Below, one piece after another: positions 35,451 to 44,819 of a DNA stretch of 64,000 nt (the first letter of the stretch is position 1; the number at the start of each line of letters is the position of its first letter). Both the position numbers and the translations under genes were made by a program. The notes beneath the pieces are model-generated. The model made no database searches and was not told the origin of the DNA. It saw nothing but the letters and a program-made list of their open reading frames with translations. The stretch is from Paenibacillus shirakamiensis (GTDB lineage: Bacteria > Bacillota > Bacilli > Paenibacillales > Paenibacillaceae), in assembly GCF_017874255.1 (NCBI RefSeq), contig NZ_JAGGLD010000002.1, positions 124,001 to 188,000 of the forward strand, read 5' to 3'.

Positions 35451-35537
35451 TTGGATCTTATGTCGATCTTACCTCTATTGTTTATCTATAGAAGATTTTT
35501 TGATCTTATGTCAATCTTACGTCTATCGTTTGTCTAT
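35451..35537. repeat. Two 39-bp imperfect direct repeats
   Basis: The copies at 35451-35489 and 35499-35537 match at 34 of 39 positions (core GATCTTATGTC-ATCTTAC-TCTAT). A further partial unit (CGTTTG) follows. They lie between the terminator and the convergent ABC ATPase gene. Confidence 0.8.
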
Positions 35538-35549
35538 CGTTTGCAAATT

Positions 35550-36611
35550 TTAAATGATAACAGTAAGCGGGTCTTTTTTAAAACGATTCTCAGCTACCCA
35601 ATTCTCTTCATAGTTATATAGATATGCTCGGTGTACCAGCACTCTCACTTCTTGCCCTACTTCCAGATTATCTTTCTCCAAGGAATGATAGGTGACCAAA
35701 TGATGCCCACCTACTTCCACCTCGACCAACCACTGATTTCCGCGGAAATGCAGATGTTTGATGATCCCTTTATCTGTAGCCGACAAGATTCTAAAATCAT
35801 GTTCGCTACCTATTTCAATATATTCCGGACGTATCAGTGCTTTGGTTCCCGGCAGCGCTGCTTCATCAAAACCTTTAAGCTGAGAAGCATCGTCTACCAG
35901 CGTAGACTCACCAATGAATTTAGCTACAAACGGAGTCGCAGGCTGCTGGTAGATATTCCACGGTGTGCCCTTTTGTTCTAATTGACCTTGACTAATAATC
36001 ATAATCTCATCCGCTACTTCAATAGCCTCATCTTGATCATGTGTAACGAAAATCGACGTAATCCCAACCCGTTCTATTAATTCACGAAGCCATGAACGCA
36101 ACTCCTGACGGATCTTCGCATCAATGGCTGCAAACGGTTCATCCAGAAGTAATAGCTGTGGTTCAGGGGCTAAAGCTCTGGCAAAAGCTACACGCTGACG
36201 TTGGCCTCCCGACAATTGATGGGGATAACGCTGTTCGAACCCGCTAAGTCCGGTTAACTCTACCAATTCCATGACACGGCTCTGAATAAAAGACTTATTT
36301 ACTTTCTTAACTTTAAGTCCGAAGGCTATATTCTCGTATACGGTCATATGTTTGAAGAGTGCATAACTCTGGAACACGAATCCGATTCCGCGTTCCTGTG
36401 GGGAGAGGTGATTTACTTTCTTTCCATGAAAAAGAATATCTCCATAATCTGGTGACTCCAGTCCAGCTAGCATTCGAAGAATCGATGTTTTCCCTCCACC
36501 ACTAGGTCCAAGCAGGCCAATTAATTGGCCTTTTTTTATGCTGAAACTGACATCCTTTACTGCATGAAATGTACCGAAATGCTTATCCAAATGGTTGACT
36601 TCTACATGCAT
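35550..36611 (-). CDS. Sulfate/molybdate-type (CysA-like) ABC transporter ATP-binding protein, orphan
   Basis: The 353-residue protein has Walker A GPSGGGKTS, signature LSGGQRQRV, Walker B LLLLDEPFAAID, the VTHDQDEA switch region and a C-terminal TOBE-like domain (about 240-340). The ATPase half is closest in flavour to CysA. No permease or binding protein lies nearby, so it must work with partners encoded elsewhere or serve as a shared ATPase. ATG 36611 has GAAGGGA 10 bases upstream; a GTG at 36620 is nearly on that site. Confidence 0.85.
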   Translation of the reverse strand: MHVEVNHLDKHFGTFHAVKDVSFSIKKGQLIGLLGPSGGGKTSILRMLAGLESPDYGDILFHGKKVNHLSPQERGIGFVFQSYALFKHMTVYENIAFGLKVKKVNKSFIQSRVMELVELTGLSGFEQRYPHQLSGGQRQRVAFARALAPEPQLLLLDEPFAAIDAKIRQELRSWLRELIERVGITSIFVTHDQDEAIEVADEIMIISQGQLEQKGTPWNIYQQPATPFVAKFIGESTLVDDASQLKGFDEAALPGTKALIRPEYIEIGSEHDFRILSATDKGIIKHLHFRGNQWLVEVEVGGHHLVTYHSLEKDNLEVGQEVRVLVHRAYLYNYEENWVAENRFKKDPLTVII

Positions 36612-36875
36612 TTCCAACACGTCCCTTCATCACTTCGCCGCAAGTTCCTGTTCTATGTAACAGATGAGACCTCCATGATGAAGGTTCATACATTCAAATC
36701 TCATGAGTTTACTCGGCTTTTAGTTATGTATTACTTTACCAAACAACAGTAAGCACCGTCAATTGGAAGCTCATGTTTAAAATTACAGAAATGGTGTAAT
36801 GGATAAAAGAAGATTCATCCCTGCTATTTTGTCTCTCCCAATTCATAATTGCCGATGGTCCCTAATCTAAATCTA
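36612..36875. other. Divergent intergenic region
   Basis: About 260 bases of AT-rich sequence between the ABC ATPase gene and the zinc-ribbon gene. I see no RNA motif or repeat in it; a promoter for the rightward gene follows. Confidence 0.4.
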
Positions 36876-36904
36876 TTGATACACCATGATGCATACAGTA
36901 CAAT
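36876..36904 (+). promoter_or_regulatory. Probable promoter of the YvyF-like gene
   Basis: TTGATA (36876-36881) and TACAAT (36899-36904) with a 17-base spacer. Confidence 0.6.
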
Positions 36905-36949
36905 ATAACTAGAACTATTTACCTATACTCCCGACAAGGAATGATGATA

Positions 36950-37333
36950 ATGGAACTAAAAGTAGACAATTGTCCTAGTTGCGGGTCGGTATATCAAAAG
37001 AATTTCAGAAACTTATGTACAACCTGCAGCCAATCTATGGATAATTCGCTCCAGCGCTGTTTAGATTACTTATGGAGACATCCTTCTACCCATACGGAAG
37101 AACTTAGTCAAGTGACCTCTATTCCCAAGAGCTTATTATATACTTGGATCAAAGAAGGCAAACTCTCTACAAGTTATAAGCAACTCACCTATCCTTGTGA
37201 ATCCTGTACTTCGTCCATAAGGCATGGAAGACTTTGCAGTAGGTGCCACACTACCTTTAATGAAGTAGCAGAAACTTTCAGAGCTTCGTTCAATTACCAT
37301 ACCAACCACAGTTATATAAGTAAAAGAACCTAA
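36950..37333 (+). CDS. Zinc-ribbon protein resembling flagellar-operon protein YvyF
   Basis: The 127-residue protein has an N-terminal NCPSCGSVYQKNFRNLCTTC zinc ribbon (CxxC...CxxC), a helix-turn-helix-like middle (TEELSQVTSIPKSLLYTWIKEGKL) and a second four-cysteine cluster (PCESCTSSIRHGRLCSRC). This order is that of TIGR03826/YvyF, which is normally encoded in the flgM-flgK region; here it stands alone with its own promoter and terminator. ATG 36950 has AAGGA 9-10 bases upstream. Function unknown; a regulatory role is a guess. Confidence 0.7.
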   Translation: MELKVDNCPSCGSVYQKNFRNLCTTCSQSMDNSLQRCLDYLWRHPSTHTEELSQVTSIPKSLLYTWIKEGKLSTSYKQLTYPCESCTSSIRHGRLCSRCHTTFNEVAETFRASFNYHTNHSYISKRT

Positions 37334-37348
37334 ACTTGCCGCCGACCT

Positions 37349-37372
37349 AGAAGCCCATGGCTTCTTTTTTTT
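37349..37372 (+). terminator. Intrinsic terminator
   Basis: AGAAGCC and GGCTTCT close a 3-base loop and are followed by seven T residues. Confidence 0.8.
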
Positions 37373-37446
37373 CAATATAAGACAGTAGAATAAAATAGCC
37401 GAGCATCTAGACTTTGTCCAACATATTTAAGAAAGTAGGTGCATTC

Positions 37447-37848
37447 ATGTTCCAGAACTTTCAGATCTATACCAGCCAACGAGATGAAATGAGAGAAATC
37501 ACCAGAGATATCCGAAATGCAGTCAAACAGACCGGTATCCAGGAAGGGCTTGCTGTCATTTATTGTCCTCACACTACCGCGGGCATTGCCATTAATGAGA
37601 ATGCCGATCCCGATGTCAAACACGATGTTCTAATGAGGCTTGATGAAGTCTATCCTTGGCAACATCCACAATATCAGCATGCTGAGGGCAATACCGCTTC
37701 GCATCTAAAATCTATAACTTCGGGTCCATCACAGACCGTTATTATTCATCAAGGAGAATTGCAGTTGGGACGCTGGCAGGGCATTTATTTCTGCGAGTTC
37801 GATGGGCCGAGACAACGGGAATTCTTTTTAAAATGTATAGAAGGTTAA
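37447..37848 (+). CDS. YjbQ-family (UPF0047) protein
   Basis: The 133-residue protein has the UPF0047 signature YCPHTTAGIAINENADPDV and a later GNTASHLKS and LQLGRWQGIYFCEFDGPR. Family members show weak thiamine-phosphate synthase activity in E. coli, but the physiological role is uncertain. ATG 37447 is chosen over the longer frame at 37414 because AGTAGGTG lies about 5 bases before it and the length then fits the family. Confidence 0.9.
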   Translation: MFQNFQIYTSQRDEMREITRDIRNAVKQTGIQEGLAVIYCPHTTAGIAINENADPDVKHDVLMRLDEVYPWQHPQYQHAEGNTASHLKSITSGPSQTVIIHQGELQLGRWQGIYFCEFDGPRQREFFLKCIEG

Positions 37849-37849
37849 C

Positions 37850-37885
37850 AATAAGCCCCGACTCTATAAAGAGCCGAGGCTTATT
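37850..37885. terminator. Intrinsic terminator
   Basis: AATAAGCCCCGACTCT and AGAGCCGAGGCTTATT pair with two mismatches around a 4-base loop. Confidence 0.8.
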
Positions 37886-37977
37886 TACTAATTTAACGTT
37901 TTGAAGAGGTACAGCAACACTAATGTAATTCACTAAAGCAACTTAATAAAAATATATACGTCATGGGACGTGAAGGA

Positions 37978-38562
37978 TCAAATACTGTGATTTAACATTT
38001 TAACGTGAGCAATGGCAGCCTGGTCGATTTCTTCAAAGCTGAGACGATCTTGGATGTAGTAAGAGATAAATCCATGCAGGCCCAAAAACATACTTAAGGG
38101 AACTGAGGTATGTCCCGCTAAGGCGTGGCCCTCTTCCTTCAAATATTTCTTCACAATAGAAGCGAATAGATCGAAGCATCTGCCCTGTTCTGTACGACAG
38201 TAAGCAAGTATTTCTTCATCGCGAAGCATGAACATAATTTCATACTGGTGAGGATGATCTAATCCAAATTTGATGAATTCCAGCATCAACTGCTCTACCT
38301 TCGTTAATCCTTCGATCATCGGACTGCACAGAACTTGCCTGAACAGCAAATCTACGTGATTAAAATCTTGTACGACAATGGCATAAAAAAGTTCTGCTTT
38401 TTCCTTAAAATGATAATATAAGGAACCATGACTATATCCCAGATGTTGACCGATACTTCGCATGGAGATCGCCCGGTATCCCTTGGTGATAAATAAATGT
38501 CTTGCCGCATCCATGATCCTTTCCCTCGACAACTCCTGCTCCACAGCTCTACGCGCCATCAT
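37978..38562 (-). CDS. TetR-family transcriptional regulator
   Basis: The 194-residue protein has an N-terminal TetR helix-turn-helix (RIMDAARHLFITKGYRAISMRSIGQHLGYSHGSLYYHFKEKAELF, in parts) and a C-terminal ligand-binding helical domain. The ligand and targets are unknown. Its ATG follows the yigZ stop codon with no gap, and AAGGGGAA within the end of yigZ serves as its ribosome binding site, so it is translated from the same mRNA. Confidence 0.9.
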   Translation of the reverse strand: MMARRAVEQELSRERIMDAARHLFITKGYRAISMRSIGQHLGYSHGSLYYHFKEKAELFYAIVVQDFNHVDLLFRQVLCSPMIEGLTKVEQLMLEFIKFGLDHPHQYEIMFMLRDEEILAYCRTEQGRCFDLFASIVKKYLKEEGHALAGHTSVPLSMFLGLHGFISYYIQDRLSFEEIDQAAIAHVKMLNHSI

Positions 38563-39195
38563 TTATTCCCCTTCGATAAAGTAAACCCTCTCACCTTCTG
38601 TTATCGTGGATTGCCCTTGGGTAATATCAGTCATCCAAGCTATGAAAGACTCCGCTTCGCTCTCGATGGGTAGGCATAAGACGATTACTCTGTCCGTAAA
38701 TCTAGATGGACCTGTTCGGATCTCACGATTCCGCAGTTCGTTCTCAATTTTGCCTAGCCAAGTATAATCGACATCAACGAGTACCTCACGGTGGAGCACC
38801 TTCGTGATTGCGCCTCCTGCTTCAATTGCAGCTACTGCACCATCCGTATAGGCACGTATCAATCCTCCAGCTCCCAGCATAATTCCCCCAAAATAACGGG
38901 TCACTACTATGGCAACATTCTTCAAGCCTTGGTGTCTGATTACTTCAAGGATCGGCTTCCCAGCGGTTCCGCTAGGTTCACCATCATCGGACTGCTTCTG
39001 GATTTCATCTCGCTCACCAATCATATAAGCAGAGCAATTATGAGTTGCATTCCAGTGCTGTTTCTTTATATCCTCAATAAAGGTGATGGCTTCCTGTTCT
39101 GTTACTACGGGTTTAACATGACCGATGAACCTTGATTTCTTGATGACGATTTCTTGTTGACCGGTTTCTCTCACGGTCTTATACATGTCTAACAT
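38563..39195 (-). CDS. YigZ/IMPACT-family protein
   Basis: The 210-residue protein carries the UPF0029 N-terminal domain with KKSRFIGHVKPV, AYMIGERDEIQKQSDDGEPSGTAGKP and VTRYFGGIMLGAGGL, and a ferredoxin-like C-terminal domain (about 135-205). The family is implicated in translation control through analogy with IMPACT/YIH1, but its bacterial role is unclear. AAAGG lies 7 bases before the ATG. Confidence 0.9.
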   Translation of the reverse strand: MLDMYKTVRETGQQEIVIKKSRFIGHVKPVVTEQEAITFIEDIKKQHWNATHNCSAYMIGERDEIQKQSDDGEPSGTAGKPILEVIRHQGLKNVAIVVTRYFGGIMLGAGGLIRAYTDGAVAAIEAGGAITKVLHREVLVDVDYTWLGKIENELRNREIRTGPSRFTDRVIVLCLPIESEAESFIAWMTDITQGQSTITEGERVYFIEGE

Positions 39196-39229
39196 AATTC
39201 AACCTTTCGGACGTAAAGAATGATGTACC

Positions 39230-39264
39230 AAGAGCAGCCCGTTCTCGGAGATCGGACTGCTCTT
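39230..39264 (-). terminator. Hairpin after pgi, weak terminator
   Basis: AAGAGCAG pairs with CTGCTCTT with an inner CCG/CGG; there is no good T run on either strand, so termination is uncertain. Confidence 0.45.
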
Positions 39265-39350
39265 GATGCATACGGCTTTTATATCAAGGAATTCTATCTA
39301 CATCTGCACATCATTAGATCTATAGTTAGCCTAAAATCTCTTAGGGCATC

Positions 39351-40709
39351 CTATTCTTCTGTAAGTCTAGCTTCAAGCTTCGCTTTCTCTTCTTCATAGC
39401 CTGGTTTACCTAACAAAGCAAACATATTTTTCTTGTAAGCTTCAACGCCTGGTTGATCGAATGGATTCACGCCCAGCAAGTAGCCACTAATTCCACATGC
39501 TTTCTCGAAGAAATATACGAGATAACCAAAGGAGTATGGGGAGAAGTCTGGAACATTCACCACGAGGTTAGGGACTTGTCCATCGGTATGAGCAAGCAGT
39601 GTACCTTGGAATGCCTTTTTATTTACGAAGTCTAACGTTTTGCCCGTTAGGAAGTTCAGTCCATCTAAGTCGTCTGGGTCCGAAGCAATCGAGATATGGT
39701 GATCGACGTTAGCTACCTGAATAACCGTCTCGAAGATGTTACGATTACCCTCTTGAATGAATTGACCCATGGAGTGAAGATCAGTAGAAAAGTCTACTGC
39801 TGCTGGGAAGATACCTTTGTAGTCCTTACCTTCACTTTCTCCATAAAGCTGTTTCCACCACTCTGAGACAAAATGCAGGGAAGGTTCGTAATTGACGAGA
39901 ATTTCTGTTGCTTTCCCTTTACGGTAAAGGGCATTACGTACAGCTGCATATTGGTAACTTGCATTCTCAGCAAGGTTAGGATTACTGAATTCTTTTGAAG
40001 CATCTGCCGCTCCTTGAAGAATGTCTTCCACTTGAATGCCTGCTGCTGCTATAGGCAAGAGACCTACTGCTGTCAAAATGGAATACCGTCCACCTACATC
40101 ATCAGGAATAACAAACGTCTCATATCCTTCTTCATTAGAAAGCTTCTTGAGTGCTCCTTGTTCACGGTCAGTAGTCGCATAGATCCGCTTACGTGCTTCT
40201 TCCTTGCCATATTTCTTCTCCAGCTCTGCACGGAAAATACGGAATGCAATCGCAGGTTCTGTAGTTGTACCTGATTTGGAGATGACATTGATGGAGAAGT
40301 CCTTACCCTCAATCAGATCAAGCAAATGTGTGACATAAGTTGAGCTGATGTTGTTGCCTGCAAATAGAATTTGCGGTGTTTTGCGTTTGTCTGAAGAAAG
40401 CACGTTGTAAAACGAATGAGACAAAGCTTCAATTGCTGCACGTGCACCGAGGTAAGATCCCCCAATTCCAATGACGATGAGTACTTCGGAATCGCTTTGA
40501 ATTTTCGCAGCAGCTTTCTTGATCCGTGCGAACTCTTCTTTGTCATATGCTGTGGGAAGGTCGATCCAGCCTAAATAATCTGAACCGGCACCTGTGCCGT
40601 TATGCAATTGCTCATGAGCTACTCTTACGGGCTCTGCCAAGTAGTCAATCTCATGCTGTCCGATAAAACCAAGAGCTTTTGAGTAGTCGAATGTTATTTT
40701 TTTTGACAC
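39351..40709 (-). CDS. pgi: Glucose-6-phosphate isomerase
   Basis: Pgi interconverts glucose-6-phosphate and fructose-6-phosphate. The 452-residue protein has the length and motifs of the short Bacillus type: [46 protein letters not shown] and [17 protein letters not shown] (signature 2). A ribosome binding site (GGGGAGG) lies about 10 bases before the ATG. It is divergent from the 3-hydroxyisobutyrate dehydrogenase-type gene. Confidence 0.96.
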   Translation of the reverse strand: MSKKITFDYSKALGFIGQHEIDYLAEPVRVAHEQLHNGTGAGSDYLGWIDLPTAYDKEEFARIKKAAAKIQSDSEVLIVIGIGGSYLGARAAIEALSHSFYNVLSSDKRKTPQILFAGNNISSTYVTHLLDLIEGKDFSINVISKSGTTTEPAIAFRIFRAELEKKYGKEEARKRIYATTDREQGALKKLSNEEGYETFVIPDDVGGRYSILTAVGLLPIAAAGIQVEDILQGAADASKEFSNPNLAENASYQYAAVRNALYRKGKATEILVNYEPSLHFVSEWWKQLYGESEGKDYKGIFPAAVDFSTDLHSMGQFIQEGNRNIFETVIQVANVDHHISIASDPDDLDGLNFLTGKTLDFVNKKAFQGTLLAHTDGQVPNLVVNVPDFSPYSFGYLVYFFEKACGISGYLLGVNPFDQPGVEAYKKNMFALLGKPGYEEEKAKLEARLTEE

Positions 40710-40880
40710 AATAATTGCCTCCCCTGTATGTGTATATGGGTTATACTGCCTATCCTTGGAACAACTTAAACCTAGAATACTGTATATTACACCTCAAGAC
40801 AAGGGTAACAATCTACTCCTGCGGCATTGGGCGTGGTAAAATGGACCTGTAAGATATAACAAGGAATCGAAGGTGATCGT

Positions 40881-41780
40881 ATGCAAAAAATAGGATTTAT
40901 AGGTCTAGGAACAATGGGTGCTCCCATGGTATCTAACCTTTTGAAAAAAGGATATTCTGTATCTGTATATAATCGTACTCCCTCCAAAATGAATGCATCT
41001 GTAAAAGAAGGTGCCGTAGCAACTCAAAGCCCTCTTGCGGTGGCAGAGAAAGCCGAGGTTATATTCACCATGGTTAGTGATGATACCTCCATCGCGGACG
41101 TATATGAAGGCGAGAACGGGCTTCTTGCGGGTCTGCGCAAGGGTGCGGTTGTCATAGACAGCAGTACGATCTCTCCGTCTCTCTCCAAGCAACTGGCAGA
41201 GCGAATTGAAGCACTTGGAGCTTCTTTCCTAGATGCCCCCGTTACTGGCAGCTCCCCAGCAGCCATTGCGGGTACATTGGTATTCATGGTGGGTGGACCC
41301 GGAGAGATTCTGGAATCAGTACAGGATATTTTTGATACACTAGGCAAAAAGGTCATTCATATGGGCGAGAATGGGACAGGTTCTGTAGCCAAGCTTGCGC
41401 ATAACACCATGGTAGGCATTAATAACCTTGCGGTTGCTGAGGGATTTGCGATTGCTTCCAAGTCTGGTCTACCTCCTGAAGCTTTCTTCGAACTCATTCA
41501 GCTCGGTTCGGCTGGGAGTAAGGCCGTTGATATGAAGGGGCAAAAGATTATCGATCATGACTTCACGAATCAGTTCTCCCTAGCGCTAATGCTCAAAGAT
41601 CTGAAGCTAGCTTCTACATTAACCGATGCCGCTTCGATTCCCTCTCCAATGCTCAATCTTGCCAAGAGCTTATTCCAAGCGGGACAGACGCAAGGATATG
41701 GGGATGAGGATCTTTCTGCAGTCGTGAAAATCTATGAAGCTTGGAACGGTCAGACCATTGCCGGTAACAAACTCAGCTAA
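40881..41780 (+). CDS. NAD(P)-dependent oxidoreductase, 3-hydroxyisobutyrate dehydrogenase family
   Basis: The 299-residue beta-hydroxyacid dehydrogenase has IGFIGLGTMGAPMVSNLLKKGY (in parts) as the Rossmann motif, DAPVTGSSPAAIAGTL as the substrate site and GTGSVAKLAHNTMVG with the catalytic lysine. The substrate may be 3-hydroxyisobutyrate, tartronate semialdehyde or a similar acid. It stands alone, followed by a terminator and a hexamer repeat. Confidence 0.9.
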   Translation: MQKIGFIGLGTMGAPMVSNLLKKGYSVSVYNRTPSKMNASVKEGAVATQSPLAVAEKAEVIFTMVSDDTSIADVYEGENGLLAGLRKGAVVIDSSTISPSLSKQLAERIEALGASFLDAPVTGSSPAAIAGTLVFMVGGPGEILESVQDIFDTLGKKVIHMGENGTGSVAKLAHNTMVGINNLAVAEGFAIASKSGLPPEAFFELIQLGSAGSKAVDMKGQKIIDHDFTNQFSLALMLKDLKLASTLTDAASIPSPMLNLAKSLFQAGQTQGYGDEDLSAVVKIYEAWNGQTIAGNKLS

Positions 41781-41852
41781 CCTTAGACAACAGAGATATG
41801 GGCTTGTTATGCCGACATCTTAATTCATGACTATATATGCCTATTTAAAGAG

Positions 41853-41889
41853 CCAGTGCTTTCTCATCTAGAGAATGTGCTGGTTTTTT
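41853..41889 (+). terminator. Intrinsic terminator
   Basis: CCAGTGC-TTCTC and GAGAA-GTGCTGG pair with one mismatch and wobbles, and are followed by six T residues. Confidence 0.8.
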
Positions 41890-41904
41890 GTGCAAGGATA
41901 GGAC

Positions 41905-42000
41905 CAACTTCAACTTCAACTTCAACTTCAACTTCAACTTCAACTTCAACTTCAACTTCAACTTCAACTTCAACTTCAACTTCAACTTCAACTTCAACTT
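41905..42000. repeat. Hexanucleotide microsatellite, 16 perfect copies of CAACTT
   Basis: The unit CAACTT repeats without a single mismatch for 96 bases, between the convergent oxidoreductase and ppnP genes. Read as codons it gives a Thr-Ser run, but no ribosome binding site supports translation. Confidence 0.98.
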
Positions 42001-42159
42001 CTCAATTTTTGCATGGGTGCAGTATAGAAGGTTATATAATGAAATTTCATCCCTCTAATATTTCACTTTCAATTATTTCACTTTCTATAAAAGAAAAGCA
42101 GCATACTTGGTCACCCAAGTATACTGCCTCCTCTTAATTCCCATTTGCAGGCATGACAT

Positions 42160-42471
42160 TTATTTGTAGCTGCACACGTAATCTGTAACCTTACTAACCT
42201 CAAGTTTGAACTTACGATTTGCCGGAACGACGAACTCTCCTGCTCCTTGGATCGTTTTCCACTCCGTCTCATCCGGGAGAAGCACAGTAAGCTCCCCCGA
42301 TTGGATGGTCATAATCTCCTCAGTATCTGTTCCGAACTCATAAGAACCCGGCAACATAATTCCCAGTGTTACTTTGCTTCCATCTTGCAGATGGACGGTG
42401 CGGCTCGTTACTTTTCCATCAAAATATACATTTGCAGCTTTATCTACAGTGACATTCTGAAATTGCGGCAT
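42160..42471 (-). CDS. ppnP: Pyrimidine/purine nucleoside phosphorylase, PpnP (DUF1255)
   Basis: The 103-residue single-domain cupin has DGKVTSRTVHLQDGSKVTLGIMLPG (in parts), FGTDTEEIMTIQSGELTVLLP and the ending VPANRKFKLEV, the PpnP signature. It phosphorolyses several nucleosides to base and ribose-1-phosphate. Monocistronic, 36 bases upstream of the tkt stop on the same strand. Confidence 0.9.
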   Translation of the reverse strand: MPQFQNVTVDKAANVYFDGKVTSRTVHLQDGSKVTLGIMLPGSYEFGTDTEEIMTIQSGELTVLLPDETEWKTIQGAGEFVVPANRKFKLEVSKVTDYVCSYK

Positions 42472-42507
42472 AAGATCTCCGTTCCCCTTTGCGGATAGTT
42501 TGGTCGC

Positions 42508-44526
42508 TTAGTTCAATTGAGCTTTTACGTGTTTGACAACATTCTCTACAGTGAAACCATATTCTTCAATCACTTTATCTCCCGGCGCAGAAGCACCGAA
42601 TGTATCAATACCAATGATTGAACCTTTCTCACCTACATAACGCTCCCAACCAAATGGATGAGCCATCTCGATAGCTACACGTGCTTTCACATCAGGCAAG
42701 ATCACGGAATCTTTGTATGCTTGATCTTGTTTGTCGTATAGATCCCAGCTTGGCAAGCTGATGACACGAGCCTCGATGCCTTCTTCTGCAAGCGCAGCTT
42801 GAGCACGAACCGCAAGTTGAACTTCAGAACCTGTAGCAATCAATTGAACGACAGGTTTACCGCTTGGTGCATCGGAGATTACATAACCACCGCGCTTGAT
42901 TCCTTCACGAGCAAGCTCAGCTGAGTTGGCCAAGATTGGCAAGTTTTGACGAGTTAGAACCAAGGCTACCGGGTTGCTAGTGTTCTCGACTGTATAAGCC
43001 CAAGCCGCGGAAGTCTCGTTACCATCTGCAGGACGAATCACCGTCAAGCCTGGAATTATCCGGATGGATGCGAGTTGTTCGATCGGCTCATGCGTAGGAC
43101 CGTCTTCACCTACTGCAATACTATCATGCGTAAGCACGTAGGTTACAGGCAATTTCATGATGGATGCAAGACGAATAGCTGGACGCAGATAGTCTGTGAA
43201 TACGAAGAATGTTCCTCCGAAAATTTTCAGACCACTATGAAGGGCAATCCCGTTCATGGCAGAAGCCATACCGAATTCACGTACGCCATAGTAGATATTA
43301 CGGCCTTCGTAGCTTTCAGATGTGAAATTGCTTAGACCTTTCAGATGCGTCATTGTTGAACTTTCAAGGTCAGCAGATCCACCAAGCAATTGAGGAACAT
43401 TGTGGATAAGACCATTTAATGCATTACCAGAAGCTACACGTGTGGACAGAGCTTTATCTTCAGAAGAGTATTTCGGAAGATCTGCATCCCATCCTTCAGC
43501 TAGTTTGCCAGCAGTCGCAAGTTCGAACTGGGCAGCAAGTTCTGGGAATTCTGCTTTGTATTTCGCATACTTCTCATCCCATGCTTTATTCGCTTCCATA
43601 CCGTGAGCTTTTACCGTAGCAAAATGTTCACGCACTTCATCAGGTACATAGAAATCTTCTTCATAGACCCATTTGTAGAAGTCTTTAGTAAGTTTTGTCT
43701 CGTCTTTACCTAGTGGGGAACCGTGCGTACCTCCGTGGCCGCCAATCCCTTGCTTGTTCGGGCTACCGTAACCAATCACAGTCTTCACTTCAATCAGTGT
43801 AGGACGAGTGCTGTCTTTTTTACCTTCTTCAATCGCTGCTGCGATTTCGTTCAGGTTGTTACCATCTTCTACGAGCAACGTCTGCCAACCGTAGGCATCG
43901 AAGCGTTGTCTAACACTTTCAGAGAAGCTCAAGTTCAGCTTACCATCAAGTGAAATATCATTGGAGTCGTAAAGGAAGATCAATTTGCCCAATTTCAAAT
44001 GTCCTGCGAATGAAGCCGCTTCTGCAGATACACCTTCCATCAAGTCTCCGTCGCCACAAATACCATACGTATAATGATCTACTACTTTGTGTTCGCCTTG
44101 GTTATAAGTAGCCGCCAATTGCTCTTCAGCAATCGCCATCCCTACAGCCATAGCAATACCTTGACCTAGAGGACCTGTAGTTGCATCTACGCCTGCAGTA
44201 TGACCAAACTCTGGGTGACCCGGTGTTTTGCTTCCCCATTGACGGAACTGCTTAATATCGTCCATAGAAAGGTCGTAACCCGTTAAGTGAAGCAAGCTAT
44301 ACAAAAGCATGGAGCCATGTCCAGCAGAAAGAACAAAACGGTCACGGTTAATCCACGTTGGATTTTCTGGGTTGTGGTTCATAGTCTTTGCGAACAATTG
44401 ATAGCCCATAGGAGCTGAACCCATTGGCATACCTGGATGGCCGGAGTTCGCTTTCTCAATCGCATCAATAGAAAGGGTACGAATCGTCGCAATGGACAGA
44501 TTGTCAATGATGTTATTAGTAGTCAT
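42508..44526 (-). CDS. tkt: Transketolase
   Basis: The 672-residue enzyme transfers two-carbon units in the pentose phosphate pathway using thiamine diphosphate. Visible are [15 protein letters not shown], the TPP motif [38 protein letters not shown] and the catalytic [21 protein letters not shown] (in parts). AAGGAGG lies about 8 bases before the ATG. Full length, no lesion. Confidence 0.96.
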   Translation of the reverse strand: MTTNNIIDNLSIATIRTLSIDAIEKANSGHPGMPMGSAPMGYQLFAKTMNHNPENPTWINRDRFVLSAGHGSMLLYSLLHLTGYDLSMDDIKQFRQWGSKTPGHPEFGHTAGVDATTGPLGQGIAMAVGMAIAEEQLAATYNQGEHKVVDHYTYGICGDGDLMEGVSAEAASFAGHLKLGKLIFLYDSNDISLDGKLNLSFSESVRQRFDAYGWQTLLVEDGNNLNEIAAAIEEGKKDSTRPTLIEVKTVIGYGSPNKQGIGGHGGTHGSPLGKDETKLTKDFYKWVYEEDFYVPDEVREHFATVKAHGMEANKAWDEKYAKYKAEFPELAAQFELATAGKLAEGWDADLPKYSSEDKALSTRVASGNALNGLIHNVPQLLGGSADLESSTMTHLKGLSNFTSESYEGRNIYYGVREFGMASAMNGIALHSGLKIFGGTFFVFTDYLRPAIRLASIMKLPVTYVLTHDSIAVGEDGPTHEPIEQLASIRIIPGLTVIRPADGNETSAAWAYTVENTSNPVALVLTRQNLPILANSAELAREGIKRGGYVISDAPSGKPVVQLIATGSEVQLAVRAQAALAEEGIEARVISLPSWDLYDKQDQAYKDSVILPDVKARVAIEMAHPFGWERYVGEKGSIIGIDTFGASAPGDKVIEEYGFTVENVVKHVKAQLN

Positions 44527-44781
44527 AGTCTAAAATTCCTCCTTGATAGATGTGTAGACAAAAATTGAGCGCTCATAAATTATACGGTCGATTTGAAAAA
44601 GTCATTTTGACTTATTTATACATTGTACCATAAAAGAAGCATGCATTTCTACACTATCCCCCAAAACATTGAATGACATTACATTTCATTCATCCTATAT
44701 CTAACTTTACAAAATGAAAGCTTCAAATAGAAAAATTCACATGTGCTGAAAGGGAGCCCTATTTAAAACATAAAACAATCT
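44527..44781. other. Upstream region of tkt
   Basis: About 250 bases of AT-rich sequence ahead of tkt. A promoter must lie here, but no element stands out; no RNA motif was recognised. Confidence 0.4.
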
Positions 44782-44807
44782 AGGCCACCGGATATATTCC
44801 GGCAGCC
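44782..44807 (-). terminator. Probable terminator after purU
   Basis: On the minus strand AGGC-GCCGGA pairs with TCCGG-GCCT; the downstream T run is weak. Confidence 0.6.
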
Positions 44808-44819
44808 TGTTTGATATGC

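Noticed and set aside
39230-39264. Strong terminator for pgi
   Set aside because: The stem is good but there is no T run on the pgi strand; kept only as a weak terminator call.
41856-42137. Frame with a long Thr-Ser repeat
   Set aside because: It is the CAACTT microsatellite read as codons; it begins inside a terminator hairpin, has no ribosome binding site and overlaps a non-coding gap.
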